DNA of 64,000 bases from Thalassia testudinum. Its lineage: Eukaryota; Streptophyta; Magnoliopsida; Alismatales; Hydrocharitaceae. A program made the position numbers and the translations under genes. Positions 22,242 to 34,592 of the stretch are shown here, piece after piece. Numbering within the stretch: the first letter of the stretch is position 1; each line of letters starts with the position of its first letter. Under the pieces are notes generated by a model. It saw only the letters and a program-made list of their open reading frames with translations, did not search any database and was not told the DNA's origin. The stretch spans positions 22,569,001-22,633,000 of the forward strand of contig JAZHRO010000019.1 of the NCBI GenBank assembly GCA_037157565.1. Reading direction: 5' to 3'.

Positions 22242-23259
22242 TTAGGGAAAATGGAGGATAAATGAAGACTCAGTCGAATCTGTAGAGGTCACATCGATGA
22301 ACGGTTTGAGTCTTTGGCCGTTCATGATGAAAGGTTCGGAATCATGGCTGAGCAGACTGATTTCGACGGCTCCATTTCCAAAAGCATGTCGGACAAGATA
22401 AGGTCCAACCCACTTGGATCGCAGTTTCCCAGGGAAGAGTTTGAGTCAGGCATCGAAGAGTAGGACCTTCTGACCTGGATGAAAGGTCTTTCTAGATAAG
22501 TGCTTGTCATGGAAGGCTTTAACCCACTCTTTGTAGATTCGCAAGTTCTCGTACGCATCGAGGCGTAATTCATCAATCTCGCTTATCTGAAGCTTTCTGT
22601 TGGTTCCAGCCTTAGAAAGATCTAAATTGCAACTTCGTACTGCCAAATAGGCTTTGTGCTCCAGTTCGACGGGAAGGTGACACGCCTTCCCGTACACCAG
22701 TCTAAAAGGAGACATGCCTAATTGGGTCTTGTGGGCGATCCTATAAGCCCACAAAGCTTCCGGAAGTCAGGACGACAGTCTTTCCTGTCAGGTCGAATAG
22801 TGACTTGCAGGATTTTCTTGATCTCCCGATTAGAAAGCTCAGCTAAACCATTAGTCTGGGGGTGGTAAGGAGTAGAGATTCGGTGAGACACCCCGTATTT
22901 GGTCATCAGTGACCTGAACTAAGCATTCGTGAAATGGGTCCCTCCATCAGAAATGATTGCACGAGGAATCCCGAACCGTGAGAAGATATTCTAATGAATG
23001 AATTTGAAAACAATTTTGTGATCACAGGTTCGGGTCGGAATGGCTTCGATCCATTTGGACACGTAGTCCACAGCCAGCAGAATGTACTCAAAGCCGTTCG
23101 AAACAGGGAAGGGGCCATAAAATCAATCCCCCAAATGTCAAAGATTTTGCATACGAGAATCGGCTGCAAAGGCATCATGTCGCGATGGCTCATATTGCCC
23201 AAAGTTTGGCAACGACTGCATGCCTTGCAGTGATTGTATGCATCTTTGAAGATGATGGG
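22242..23259 (-). pseudogene. pol: Element D integrase, broken
   Basis: Minus-strand order: zinc-binding region remains (HDQACGGYFSGHKTASK just upstream, then [14 protein letters not shown]), core start GIDFM with the first catalytic Asp, a frameshift, [20 protein letters not shown] with the catalytic Glu, another shift, [20 protein letters not shown] and the C-terminal [11 protein letters not shown], then the GPYLV (GPY/F) region to a stop at 22242. Integrase inserts the cDNA into nuclear DNA. A TGG-to-TAG stop sits at 23260 in FYWP, and at least two frameshifts make it inactive. Confidence 0.85.
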
Positions 23260-23930
23260 CTAGTAAAAGCTACACTGGAGGATTTTAGATGCGGTTTTGT
23301 GCCCAGAGAAGTAGCCACCGCATGCCTGGTCATGGCAGAAGGAGAGAATATCAATGATTTCACCCTCCGGGACACATCGCTGGATGATTTGGTCAGCACC
23401 TATGCGTAAGAGGTACGGGTCTTCCCAGATGTAGTACTTGGCATCAGAACGCAATTTGTCTTTCTTGGCCTTTGGCCAATCAGATGGGATTTGATGAGAT
23501 GCCAAGTAGTTCACTATATCAGCAAACCATGGAAACCTAGTACCAATAGTCAGTAGGTGCTCATCAGGAAAATGCTCCGTGATGGATCCAGAAGGGTTGA
23601 TGATTTCAGAAGGAAGACAAGACAAGTGGTCAGCTACCATATTCTGTTTTCCCACCTTGTCGCGAATCTCGAGGTCGAATTCTTGCAACAGCAAGATCCA
23701 TCGGATCAATCGAGGCTTCGCGTCCTTCTTGGCAAGGAGATGCCTCACAGCCGCGTGATTCGAGTCAATGATGATGTGGGAACCCAGGAGATAGGATCGG
23801 AATTTTTCGAGGACAAATACTACGGCCAGCAGCTCTTTCTCTGTAACTGTATAGTTACGTTGAGCCTCGTCAAGTGTCTTGCTGGCATAGTAGATGACCA
23901 CGGGTTTCCCATCAACTTTCTACCCCAGAA
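23260..23930 (-). pseudogene. pol: Element D RNase H, nearly intact
   Basis: An open segment of about 213 codons: YYASKTLDEAQRNYTVTEKE (catalytic Glu), [49 protein letters not shown], and on to the integrase zinc region HDQACGGYFSGHK. The first catalytic Asp (MCDASDFAIG) is in the preceding segment, before a stop at 23920. The second expected SDH is NH (DSNHAA), a likely inactivating change. Confidence 0.85.
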
Positions 23931-24978
23931 CCGCTCCTATAGCGAAATCAGATGCATCGCACATGATCTCAAAGGGTTGAGACCAATCAGGGGACTGTAG
24001 GATCGGAGCCTGGGTGACACAGTCACGAAGATTCTCAAAGGCTTGGGTGCATTCCTTGGAGATCTCAAAGGGTACATCCTTGGAGAGAAGAGTAGTGAGG
24101 GGGCATGCGATTTTTGAGAAATCAGGAATGAAACGACGGTAAAAATCGATGTACCTTAGAAAAGAACGGATGTCCCTGATCGAGCTAGGCATAGGAATTC
24201 GAGAAATTAGATCAACCTTGGCTCGATCCACTTAGATGCCCTTTTCAGAAATTAGATGACCTAGGACGATCCCCTCAGGCACCATAAAGTGGCTCTTTTC
24301 CCAGGAAAGAACCAGATTTACATCGATGCAACGCCTGAGTATATGAACCAAGTGCTGGAGGCAATCATCAAATGATGCCCCGAAAGCTGAGAAGTCATCC
24401 ATGAAGACTTCCAGATAATCACCTACCATATCTGAGAATATGGCAAGCATGCATCGCTGAAAAGTCGTGGGTGCATTGCAGAGACCAAATGGCATCCTTC
24501 GGAACGCGTATGTCCCGAAGGGGCAGGTGAATGTGGTCTTCTCTTGGTCCTCTAGATGAATAGCTACTTGGTTATAACCGGAGTACCCATCAAGAAAGTA
24601 GAAGAATCGATTTCCCACTAATTTCTCGAGAATCTGATCAATGAAAGGTAGTGGGAAATGATCCTTCTTCATGGAGGAATTGAGTCTTCAGTAATCTATG
24701 CAGACTCTCCACGAGTTGGCTATTCGGGTAGGAATGACTTCTCCAATTTCAGTCGTAATGGTGGTGAGCCCTACCTTTTTAGGCACAACCTGGATTGGGC
24801 TCACCCAACGACTGTCGAAGATTGAGTAGATGATTCCTGCATCTAACCACTTAATGATCTCCTTTTTCACGACCTCCTGCAAATTGGGATTCAAGCGTCT
24901 TTGCATTTCACGGGAAGGTCGTGCGCCCTCTTCAGAATAGATACGGTGGGTGCAATAAGAGGGACTTACTCCAGTCAA
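23931..24978 (-). pseudogene. pol: Element D reverse transcriptase, broken by stops
   Basis: Motifs in order: HRIYSEEGARPSREMQRRLN, VVKKEIIKWLDAGIIYSIFD, VVPKK, WRVCIDY, stop, KKDHFPLPFIDQILEKL, FLDGYSGYNQ (catalytic Asp), FRRMPFGLCNAP, FMDDFSAFG (two catalytic Asp), NLVLSWEKSHFMVPEG, LGHLISEKGI, stop (TAA at the codon that is CAA in H), VDRAKVDLIS, FYRRFIPDFSKI. All catalytic residues are present, but two stops divide the domain. The reading frame is the same through gag, protease and RT except for later shifts. Confidence 0.9.
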
Positions 24979-25919
24979 GTCATCGAGAGTCCAACCAATG
25001 GCTCTACGATGTTGCTGGAGAACAGCAATCAGACGGGATTCCTAATCAGGAGTGAGCTTGGAATTTATAATCACAGGAAAAGTCTGATTAGAACCCAAGA
25101 AGATGTATTTCAAATGGTCGGGAAGAGGTTTAAGTTCGAGGATGGGGTTATCAGCAGCAGTGGGTGGTTCAGGGTGAATGTGAGGTTCAATGGTAGGAGT
25201 TATGGGTTTTTCTGAATCAGGGTATGACTCCTCTAATTGTGGTTCAAAATCCTCTTGTGGTTAATGAGGTAAAATCAGGTTATCCTCAAATTGTGGTTCA
25301 TCAACCAAAGCTCTAATATCACAGATTTGCTCAATGACACAGCAATTGATTCCTTGTTGGGCCTTAAAGATATCAATTTTGAGAGTTTGGTTCCCAAATT
25401 TCAGTTCTATCTAGCCCTCCTCACAACTGATGTTGGCCCTAGCAGTGGCCAAAAAGGGTCTCCCTAGAATGATTGGTGTATCCCTAGGATTTTCAGGTGC
25501 ATCCATATCTAAGACTACAAAGTCTACAGGGAAATAGAAATCCCGTACCCTTACAATAACATCCTCAAGAATCCCTTTTGGTGACTTTATAGATCTATCT
25601 GCTAACTGTAGTGTCACCTCAGTTGGTTTCAGCTCAGATTCTTCTAGGTGGTTAAGGATGTGGGTATCAAGTTTATGGAAGCACCTAAGTCTAGTAATGC
25701 TCTGCCAAACTGGGTTTCACCGATCTTGCATGAAATTAGGGGAGTGCCTGGGTCTTTTGCCTTGGGTGGGAGTCTACTTAGGATTACAGAGCTGGATAGT
25801 ACAATTGGACTCCCACTCTTGGTTCGCTGCTTACACTGAGGTGTACACACATTTTTCAAGAATTGTGCATAAGCCAGTACGTGGCGAATCGCATCCATCA
25901 AGGGGATGTTTATTTGGAC
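24979..25919 (-). pseudogene. pol: Element D protease and spacer to RT, broken
   Basis: LDLGASINLIPTS (active site) near 25665-25700, then a frameshift, then MTLQLADRSIKSPKGILEDV, FPVDFVVLDMDAPENPRDTP and IILGRPFLATARANISC to a stop at 25411. Upstream PLMDAIRHVLAYAQFLKNV is the linker. The spacer to RT (24979-25400) is acidic and degenerate. Confidence 0.85.
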
Positions 25920-27920
25920 CTACTCAAAGAGCTTGACCAGGTCCTCCTCAGGAGCCACGGGTTTTGTTGTCCTTCTTCCCTTGGTCAAGGCCTCGGGAAA
26001 TGGAACCTTGGTTGGTTCCTCTAGGATAGGTCCAGGTCTTTGATCTGGGACAGGGAGAGGAACGTCCTGGATTACTGTCCTAGGGTTTGGGTCACTACCA
26101 AGCTTGGAGTGGTCTGGATAAGGTGGATCTTGGGTCTCCTTACCACTATGGGTGGTTACAGAATTCAGTCCTGCCTGGTTCTGGTTAGGGGTTGATAAGA
26201 TGGGTTGCTGCTGATAACTCGCATAGGAAGTTGAGGCCTCCATCCCGTCAGGTGAAGGAATAGAGGGGGCCTGATAAACCATGTGTGCATGGCCCGGGTT
26301 TGGGTTCATAACGCGCCGCTGGGTCGGCACGTTATTAGGGTTAGGAAGAGGTTGAGAGGGAAGTGTGACTGGTTGGTGAGAATTTGCCAACTGGGCCAGT
26401 TGGTTTCGGGCCTCTGTGATTTCGTCCTTGTGTTGCTTTTGAATAACCGCATTTGTTCTCTGAATGTCAGCCAAAGTCTGAAGGATGAGGGACATTTGGT
26501 CTTGGTTTGGCCAGGATGAATAAGTAGGGTTGGGCCGTGGCTGAGGCGGCTGGTAAGGACGAGGTGCTTGTGGACGGGGCTGAAAGGGTGGTCTTTGAGC
26601 TTGGGAATTTCCCGCCCACTGGAATTTGAGATGGTTTCGCCATTCAGGATTATAGGTGTTGGAAAATGGGTCATTCTGGATGGCGTTGAGGTCCTTGCAG
26701 GTCTGAGGAACCTCAGAAAAGTCAAAGAATGGGGGAATAGGGTTCCCCCAATAGGAATAGAAAGGATCGGAGGTTCCTCCAGTCCTAGAGTCAGATGGGG
26801 ATGGATTCGAGTCCATCCTAGGAGAAGGTCGGTGGAACATGTTTTGCACAGTCTCCTATGCAGAAGGAGGTTGTGCAAAGGAATTCTATGTAGAGGTGGC
26901 TCGCTGTAAGTGCTGAGTCAGCTCATCCACCTTCTTCTCAATGATAGAGACCTTGTCCAATCGACTGGCCATTAATTCCAGATCGACTGATCCGGACAGG
27001 TCCTGTGTCTCATGTGCTCCCCTAATGTTTGTTGCTGCGCGGGTATTCATCCTGTCGAATAGTCCCATGGAGTCATTATTGATGGAGTTCTCGCACATAT
27101 TTTCGAGAATCACCAACACAGTGTCCTCACGTTGACCCATGATATTAACTCCGCAAGTTGCATTGACGAACAGCCTAATATCCTCACGGAGTCCCTGGTA
27201 AAAAGACTGGACTTGTTCCCATTTAGGAACTCCGTGATGGGGGCACTTCCTCATGAGATCCTAAAAACGATCCCAAGCCTCATGAAGAAGTTCTCCCATT
27301 TGCTGTGTGAAATGGGTAATCTGATGGCGCAAGACATTGGTCTGAACAATGAGGAAGAACTTCTTTAGAAACTCGGATTGAAGTTCCTCCCAATTGTTGA
27401 TCGGCCAGGTCTGAGTTTGATACCAATGAGCGGCCTTGTCCATAAGGGAGAAAGAGAACATCTTCATAAGGAGAATATCCCGATTTTGTGCATCTGACCC
27501 GAAAGTCTGGGCTATATGCTTTAACTGTTTGATGTGCTGGAGAGGATCTTCATAATTAAGCCCATGGAATTTAGGAATAGCATGAATCATGTTGGGCTTC
27601 AGTTCAGAATCAGGTCCTCTAGTCGGGATTCTAACTCAAGGTTCAATAGCCACCGCAGTAGGATTGTAGTGATCCCGCATCATGGGACACTGCGGTGAGT
27701 GCATGAAGTTCTGGAAGAGGTCATTGAGTTGCTGGAGCTGGTGCTCCAAATTGTTCTCTTCCTCAATTGGCTGAGCCATTGTGGAAGAAGAAGGTGAGTT
27801 GGGTTCAGAATCGGAGGAGAGGTCTATGTGGAGTGTTGGTTGCACACGCAAGGGTACTGAGGCTCAGCCTCGAGGAGAGTGAATTTCTAAAGGAGGTTTC
27901 AAGGACCTCCTACCAAACAT
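25920..27920 (-). pseudogene. gag: Element D gag, broken
   Basis: The start is at 27920 (MFGRRSLKPPLEIHSPRG), followed by a stop, then AQPIEEENNLEHQLQQLNDL, MMRDHYNPTAV, capsid core IHAIPKFHGLNYEDPLQHI, FSFSLMDKAAHWYQTQTWP, a TAG in place of a Gln codon, MRKCPHHGVPKWEQVQSFYQ, CENSINNDSMGLFDR, the coiled-coil-like DKVSIIEKKVDELTQHLQ, then a Pro/Gln-rich tail with FPEALTKG up to a stop at 25920. Gag builds the particle. At least four stops disrupt it. Confidence 0.9.
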
Positions 27921-28831
27921 ACACTGACGGAGAGGATGAGTTTAGCAAGTGCTGGACCCAATCAAGACACCCAGAATTTTGGATGACTATAGAGGTTCGG
28001 GGCAGATGGACCCCTTGATCAAAAAGTCGTCCACCTGAGAATTACCTGGGCAGCCAGAGAGGGTGAGTCCCGCGAAGACCCCTACATGGTAGAGCACCCC
28101 CATGGGTTACAGGGTTTCCCCCACCCGACCTCTCTTGTCACTGAGATTCCAAGTAGACCAGAATGGGGACCTTGACCTCTTAAGTCTACCACTTTTAGTT
28201 AGGATCAAGGTGCTTAGGGTTTTCACTTGAACTTTATTCTTTTAAGTGCAAAGAGTGACCTAAGTTGAAGGTTGGTTGACCCAAGGGGTCAACTTCACCT
28301 ACTAGTTCCTTTGAGAGCTTATTAGGTCTTGTTTTTTAGGGTTCAAGTGTTTTTAAAGAGTCAAATTGTTTAGGGTTTCAATGAATAGGTGCTTTCAGAC
28401 AATGGCTTAGGCACACCTCTTTTAGGAATTTCTCTTTTCTTGCTTAGAGAAGTGTGTCTCTAAAACCCTAGCTTTGGACCTTATATTGGCACTACTTGGT
28501 CCAGTTAGTCGCCTTTAGATTGGATAATTAGGGCTCAAGCAAGAAGGTTTTAGCCCTAACTACCTTTAATGGATGTATAGATAAAGTATGTTGAAATTTG
28601 AAAAACAGGCAACTCTTGTGGTTTGCTAAGTATAAAAGACAGGTTATTCCTAGATAGCTTTTTCTTTCTCTTCAGAATTTAGGGGTTTAAATGAAAGGAT
28701 AGAAAATTACCTGTCCTTGGTGTGGTTGTTGTGCGGCTGCTTGATTTCCTGTGCCTGCACAACAAAAGAGAAGAGATTAGTCAATAAAAAGTCAAAAATT
28801 GTGAATTACTAGCTTCTAGAATAGCCGTTGC
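27921..28831 (-). other. Element D leader with conserved block
   Basis: No gene. The 250 bp nearest gag align with the leaders of G, H and I: GTAGAC...GTCTAC stem, GACAAGAGAGGTCGGGTGGG and TATAGTCATCC. Farther up is a GTTGACCC/GGGTCAAC hairpin (28273-28292 region). Confidence 0.75.
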
Positions 28832-28849
28832 TCCCCGGCAACGGCGCCA
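28832..28849 (-). promoter_or_regulatory. Primer binding site of element D (tRNA-Asp), perfect
   Basis: Minus-strand TGGCGCCGTTGCCGGGGA is identical to the complement of the tRNA-Asp 3' end including CCA, 18 of 18. Confidence 0.93.
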
Positions 28850-29734
28850 AAAACTGGTGACGGCTTTCTTGTCGTTGATGTGTTATTATATGCATTGTAG
28901 TATATTACAAGAATGGTTACCAGTCTAATATGATTTATTACTCAGAATAGAAAGATTCCCGAGGTCGAACTCAAGGAGCAAACTATAATTCTAGAAGCCT
29001 ATAAATTAACAATATAAGGTTTTACAAAAATTAAGAGAGAGAGAGAGAAAGAAAGGGTGATTGGCTTCTTCTCTTTCTTCAGCCGACTTTCTTCTTTCTT
29101 CTTCTTTCTTCTTCTCTGCTTCTGTGGTTCCTCTTTCTCTTTTCTTATCTCTAATTTTCTTTTTCTTTTCTTTTTGGTCTTCTTCCTTGCGGCTACAAAG
29201 GCTTCTGCCTTCTCTTTTCTTCTTCAGCTGCTAAGTCCTTCTCTAATTTTCTTCTCTTCTTCCTGTCTTCTTTTTCCTTCTTTTCTTCTGCTCTGGCCCT
29301 TCCTCTTCTTTCTTTCTCTTCTTCTTGTCTTCTTCTTCTTTAGCAGCTGCGGTTCTTCTCTACTTTGGCTGCTGACCCTCTGACATCTGATTCAGCTCTC
29401 AGACGGCTTAACTGCGCGGCTGCTACAGTGCGGCTCCTCTTCTTTTCCTTCAGCTCTTTTCCTGCCTTTCTTCTTCCTTGCTTACTTCTTCCTTCCTCTT
29501 CCTTCTATCCTACGCACGCACGCAAATGTCAGTGCAAAACCTACCCCTACCCCTTCCCCACGTCTCTCTCTCTGGATCTCTCTTTGGAAAGCTCTCCCAG
29601 AGCTGGGTAATCGGGTCTGGTTGTGCGCCTGGGTCCAGGCACACCGGCGTGGGTGGTGCGCAAGGAGTGCACAGGAGTGTCAGGTCGGATCACCAGATCG
29701 GTGTGGGCAATGTTGCGGACGAGGCGAGTGAATA

Positions 29735-29844
29735 GGTGAGGGACCTCACCCCGTGTGCTTTCGGAGGTGATAAGCCGAAAGCACAAAATCAATTTGTGTG
29801 GGCGAGAGGCCACACACTTACGAGGTGGGACTAAAGTCCCACCT
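29735..29844 (-). other. Row of four hairpins in the D LTR R region
   Basis: Stems, plus-strand positions: 29823-29844 (AGGTGGGACT/AGTCCCACCT), 29795-29816 (TGTGTGG/CCACACA), 29754-29785 (TGTGCTTTCGG/CCGAAAGCACA, 11 bp perfect) and 29735-29750 (GGTGAG/CTCACC). The other family-C LTRs keep the first and last with small changes. Confidence 0.8.
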
Positions 29845-30732
29845 TCGATTTGAGGCGCCTGCAGGAGGAAGGCTCAACTAATTGGGGCAGCGGCAAAGGC
29901 CCTCGTCCCCAATTGCGAACCTGGGCGTGAGCATGACACCTTTGCACGTCACCTGGAACCTGTGCCTGGGGCCGAAGAAGTCTGGAGCTGGTTCGCGAAG
30001 CAGCTCCAACCTGCTGTCAATGGCGGCGAGAAGGAAAAGACCTGAAATCACGAAGATAGCCTCATGACCACATCAGACAACACAGGGAGCTTCGCCAGAG
30101 GACAGCGAAGGTGGTGTAGGGGTCGGCGAGGTGCGAGAGTGCCTGTGGCCGTGCGCCTAGGGCACTCTGCATGCTTGAGAATGGGTGTGTTTGGGAGGTG
30201 GTCTGGAGAGGTGCTGGCGGTCAATGGAGATGGGGAAACTGATTAGGGAGTGATGGTGGAGCTTCTGAGCTTGTCGACGAGGGGTGGAAGGGTCTGTGGA
30301 AGTGGGGCGATCTCGCTGGAGATGGTGGCCGGAGGTGGAGCAGACGAAGGTGGTCGTGGCAGTCGAGGGGTTTAAATGACTAATTCAAGAAGGGAAAAGT
30401 GAGAGGGGAGTAAGGAGAAGATTTCTACCTACTTAGTCGATGAAGGGAGAGAGGGAGACTGCCCGACGCGTGCCTGCCGAAGCTGAGGACGAAGGTGCCC
30501 AGGGGAGGAGTAACGGCGACGAGGAAGAGATCTGAGGATGCCAGCTAGTGCGGCCTGGCGTGGGATGACGAGGCAAAGTAGGCTCTGTTGCAGGTATGGC
30601 AGCAGAGCGATGAGGAGGAGGACGAGCGCTCACTGGAAGCTTATCGTAATCTGACCGGAGAGAGAGGAGACAAAAGAGGAGGGTATTCTCGGCCAGAACT
30701 AGCTTGAAGGAGACAGCAGACCCTGTCGCTCC

Positions 30733-30740
30733 TTATAAAG
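30733..30740 (-). promoter_or_regulatory. TATA-like box of D LTR
   Basis: Minus-strand CTTTATAA within ACACCTTTATAAGGAGCG, about 930 bp from the LTR start, as in G. Confidence 0.55.
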
Positions 30741-31666
30741 GTGTTGGCGAGGGGAGAAGCGCGAGGAATCGACGTGGAGGTCTCACCAGAGTATGGCCGG
30801 AAATGGACACCCATGCCTTTCATGCGTTTGCACAAGAGGCATGGGCAGCCGCAGGTGGCAGGGGCGGGTCCCTGCGATAGAGGATGACGCAGGGAACCCC
30901 CCGTTCGTTCCTGAGAACGGTTGCCATGCCCTACGCGGCGCCATCCTCTGCACAAGGTCGCCGGAGGTATGGTGCTGCACAGAAATGGCAGGGAGGACCG
31001 TTCTGCAAAGAACGACGAGAAAGATAGGGGTCTAATTGAAAGGGTTTCAAAGATAAGGGTCAAAAAGTAATTCAGGAGGACCAATTTGTAAAGTCTATCA
31101 AGATGGTCTTTTCCTAAGCCCAAATTTTTATACCAGCCTAATTTGAACCTAAGGATTTTAATGGTGAAAGTTGATTTTAGGTTTGACCATGTTTGACTGG
31201 TCAATTTGTGCAAAAACCCAAATTAGGTCATAAATTGGGCATGGTTCTCATTTTAGGTCAAAGTAGGTTGCAAAGGTGAAATTGAAGGTTCTAGACCCTA
31301 GGGAATATTTTCTATGAATTTTAGAGGGTTTAGTTGATTTTTATCCTACCTCGAACCTCGTGAATTAAAGCAGGTTTGTTTTAGGGTTACAGGATGTCGT
31401 TTAATTCCTAGAAGTTGCTATAACCCTTTTCAGATCAGATCGTCCCACTTCCTTCCTTATTAAGCTTATCTAACCTATGTTTAGACCCTTAGATACCCTG
31501 CTTGTGTACTGCATTGGTAAAATTACAGTTTTACCCCTTATGTTTTATTTTATTCTTTGATTCAGAGTTTTCTGAATTAGGCCTCTCATTAGGTTTTGTA
31601 GGAGCTTTTTTCATACTTATTTAGATTAGATTATGCTAGTTAGGGTTCATGATGAGGCTCTCATCA

Positions 31667-32274
31667 TTAGGGTTGAAGTATTTGGGATCGAATCTTAGGC
31701 AAGTTGAAAAGTCATGGTGGGGTTGGAATCAACTCAATTCCAAGTCTCCCCACCAAAAATGTGATCCCAAATTTGCAGATAAGTGAGGCAAAATGGGGTG
31801 CAATCAGTCTTTTTATGTTTGCCTCAAAGTATACTTCACTCGACGAAAAATTCAAGAATCAAGATTCTTGGATTTTTACTATGCAAAGTAAAGCGGGAAA
31901 TCCTGGGGCGGTGGGAGTAAAGGCAACCAATCACACAAGTGAATTTTTAATCCACTTGCCCCAAGAGATCCCAAGAAGTTTTTCTAGTTTTTTAGTTTTT
32001 TAGTTTTTAGTCTTTTTTTTGTATTAAGGTGACAAGTTAACCTAGGTTGCTAAGAAAGAAAGACCTACTTGTGCAGCAACGTGTGCGGAGCTCCAGTGCG
32101 GTGTCGGTGTTTTCACACTCTCATTCCCACCTTGGATCTGCCTACATCTCTGACTTCGTCTGCCTGCCTTCTCCTTGCAACAGGTTTACCTGCACACCAA
32201 AAATAGAGACACCCGTGAAGAGAGAAGAGAAACAAATGAAAGGAATGGAATAGAAACTTACTTGAAGGCGCACA
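31667..32274 (-). other. Element F leader, non-coding
   Basis: No gene seen. Shares GTGGGGTTGGAATC, TGAGGCAAA, a poly-T run (31981-32020) and CTCATTCCCACCTTGG with element A's leader. Confidence 0.75.
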
Positions 32275-32292
32275 TCCCCAGCAACGGCACTA
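32275..32292 (-). promoter_or_regulatory. Primer binding site of F (tRNA-Asp, decayed)
   Basis: Minus-strand TAGTGCCGTTGCTGGGGA, 15 of 18: two C to T and one G to A. Confidence 0.75.
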
Positions 32293-32743
32293 GAAAAAGA
32301 TGTTGGTCAGGCCCGGATAGGTGTGTTAATATGGTGATTTTATCGTTGAAATGTGTATAGTGGTTAACCTAAATCAAGCCTAACCATCTCTTTACAAAAT
32401 ATATGTACCTGGCCTATTTGATTTTATCTTGGTCACTTTTAGGCCCAGGGTCGAACTCAGGGAAGTGGGGTTACAAGTCAAGTTTCTACGCCTTTCCTAC
32501 AATGAATCTCTTCAACTCGTTTATTGTGTTTTTGGTGCTTTTTCTATTTAGATTTTTTTCTGAGAATTCTTGTCCTTGAGGCACACCCTCAAAATTAGGT
32601 TCTTGGCCTTTAGCCAAATCAGGGTTCCAAAATGGGTCTTGCTATTCGCAAGATGGAGTACCTGCAAGTCAAGGATTATCTTTTCTCTTTTATATATTTT
32701 TTTACCTTTTTGCTAATATGAAAGCGAAACAGAAATCAAGTAA

Positions 32744-33239
32744 ATATAGTATATATATATAGGTATATATTATGTATGTATAAAGGGGTGGGGGTGGAGG
32801 CGAGATGGTGTGTAACACGGTGTCGAGTCGGTCGTCGTCTAGAAAGACGCAACCAATAGGACGAAGTGCCGCATGTAAGGTGGATTGGTGGAAGATGAAT
32901 GCGAACATGCTTTTTGTACGCGTGTATCAGGGAATATCAGCAACTGGTGCAGATATTCCCGCAATACCACGTATGGTAAGTAATGTGAAAAAAAAACAAA
33001 ATATATATATATGTATATATGTAAATATATCTATATGTATATATGGTTATAAATATATAGGTATATATGTAGTAATATGTATATATATATGTATATATAT
33101 GTATGTAGCTATATGTATAGATATATATATGTATGTATGTATAAGTATATGTGTATATATATGTATATATATATAAGTATATAGATGTATATATATATGT
33201 ATGTATGTATATAGACTAATACATATAAGTACTGATATA

Positions 33240-33271
<32 letters not shown>

Positions 33272-33440
33272 AATATATATGTATATATATATATAAGTAT
33301 ATAGATATATGTATATATATATGTATACTAATAGTTAGTTATATACATACTACTATATATATAAATATAAGTATACATATATATATGTATATATATCAAT
33401 ATATATATATGTATATAATAGTGTATAGGTGTGTGTGTGT
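32744..33440. repeat. TA-rich microsatellite in the F LTR
   Basis: Almost continuous TATATATG/TATGTA repeats with a TG run at the right end (33428-33445). The inverted partner is at 35640-36090. Confidence 0.92.
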
Positions 33441-34584
33441 GTATGAAAGTGTGAGTGTAAGTGTGTAAGTGTCGGTAAAGAGAGTGAGAGAGTGCTGTGA
33501 GACAGAGAGAGAGAAGGCGCTGCTGGAGTGAAAAGAGAGGCGCTTAAGTTGTATGCAGTAGTGGGGGCCGACGTCTGTGTCCACGCACGCACGCGTAGGC
33601 GCATAGGCACCCTGAAAGGCGCGTGCATGCAAGGGAGTGGCGCGGAGGAAGGAACGCAGCGCCCCGCACTGCGTGAAGGGCTGGAGCAGGCGCACGCGGG
33701 TGAAGACGTGGGAGGGAGCGGGTGCTGGCAGAGGACCGTACGCAGATGTGCGGGTGGGCGCTGGAGCGGGACACGGGGCGGAACACGTGCGCAGGCGAAG
33801 GCCGGTTGCGGCACACCGGGTGATCGGATAAGTAAGAAGCTTACCGGTCACCCCATTGTAGCCACAATGTTCCGCAGACTGGCGTGAATAGTGGCTACAG
33901 TGTATGACCAAGCTGCTCGACCGGGTATGCCCGGTGCTGTGAGTGCGGACGGCTCGGCGCCCGCGGAAGAGTGGCTCCGGCTACTGGCTTGCAGGTGGGA
34001 CTTCGCGATAGAGCGCATGGAGAGGGCTGGGTCGCAGGCGAAGGAGCGCGACAGGGCGCATAGTGGCTTGCAGCTGTTGGCTGGTGTGCACCGTGAGGCT
34101 TGGCCGGCCGCTGCAGGGGCGCGCTGTGGTCGGTTGCGAGCGGAAAGGCGAGTGCAGTGAGAAGAAACGGGAGGAGAGGCCGCCTGCAGGCATGCGCTGG
34201 AGGCTAGGGTGGCCTGCAGGCATGCGCTGGAGGGGCTTTGCGGCTGCTGCTGCTACAAAGCTCGGCCGGCTGCTGCAGGGGAGTGCGGTGGCCGGTGGAG
34301 CTTCACAGCTTGAAGCTTTGTGGTAATGGCGGAAGGGCTTCAAATGAAGAAACAGGGAAAGAAGACCACCACGCCCACCGGCTCTTTGATGAGCTGGGCG
34401 GTGGTGGTCTCACGGTGGTGGGTGTGCACCACAGTGATGATCTCCTGCCCGCAGAGTGGCTCTTCAGGGAGGAGGTCCTGCGTATGGAGGGAGAGGGGGA
34501 GGGGACGGTGGCCTGGAAGGAGAAGCTGTTGCTGGATTTTTTGTGTGGAGGACCAGGCTCTTTGCAAAGGAAGAAGCCACCCTC

Positions 34585-34592
34585 TTTTTATA
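34585..34592 (-). promoter_or_regulatory. TATA box of F LTR
   Basis: Minus-strand TATAAAAA in CTTCTATAAAAAGAGGG. Confidence 0.65.

Larger units (their letters stand above)
19957..31666 (-). mobile_element. Element D: Athila-type retrotransposon, family C, nearly complete
   Basis: Minus strand: 5' LTR (28855-31666), perfect PBS, leader, gag, protease, RT, RNase H, integrase, 1.5 kb 3' non-coding, PPT and truncated 3' LTR (19957-20696). Same order and close similarity to G throughout. At least nine stops and several frameshifts disable it. No TSD can be read because the left end is lost. Confidence 0.9.
28855..31666 (-). mobile_element. Element D 5' LTR (family C)
   Basis: 2812 bp. Minus-strand start TGATGAGAGCCTCATCA at 31666, end CACCA at 28855, five bases from the PBS. 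Internal landmarks in transcription order: TATA-like TTTATAAG (30733-30740), hairpin row (29844-29735), pyrimidine-on-plus tract (29480-29050) and U5 block CTCCTTGAGTTCGACCTCGG (28979-28960). The first 736 bp match the truncated 3' LTR. Confidence 0.88.

Noticed and set aside
26306..26878. Second open frame (about 190 codons) overlapping D gag
   Set aside because: It overlaps the recognised gag frame on the same strand in a Pro/Gln-rich region; the conserved motifs are in the other frame.
33353..33911. Overlapping frames on both strands in the F LTR
   Set aside because: They run through microsatellite and GC-rich LTR sequence, are His/Thr/Leu or Ala/Arg-rich, and have no similarity to element proteins.
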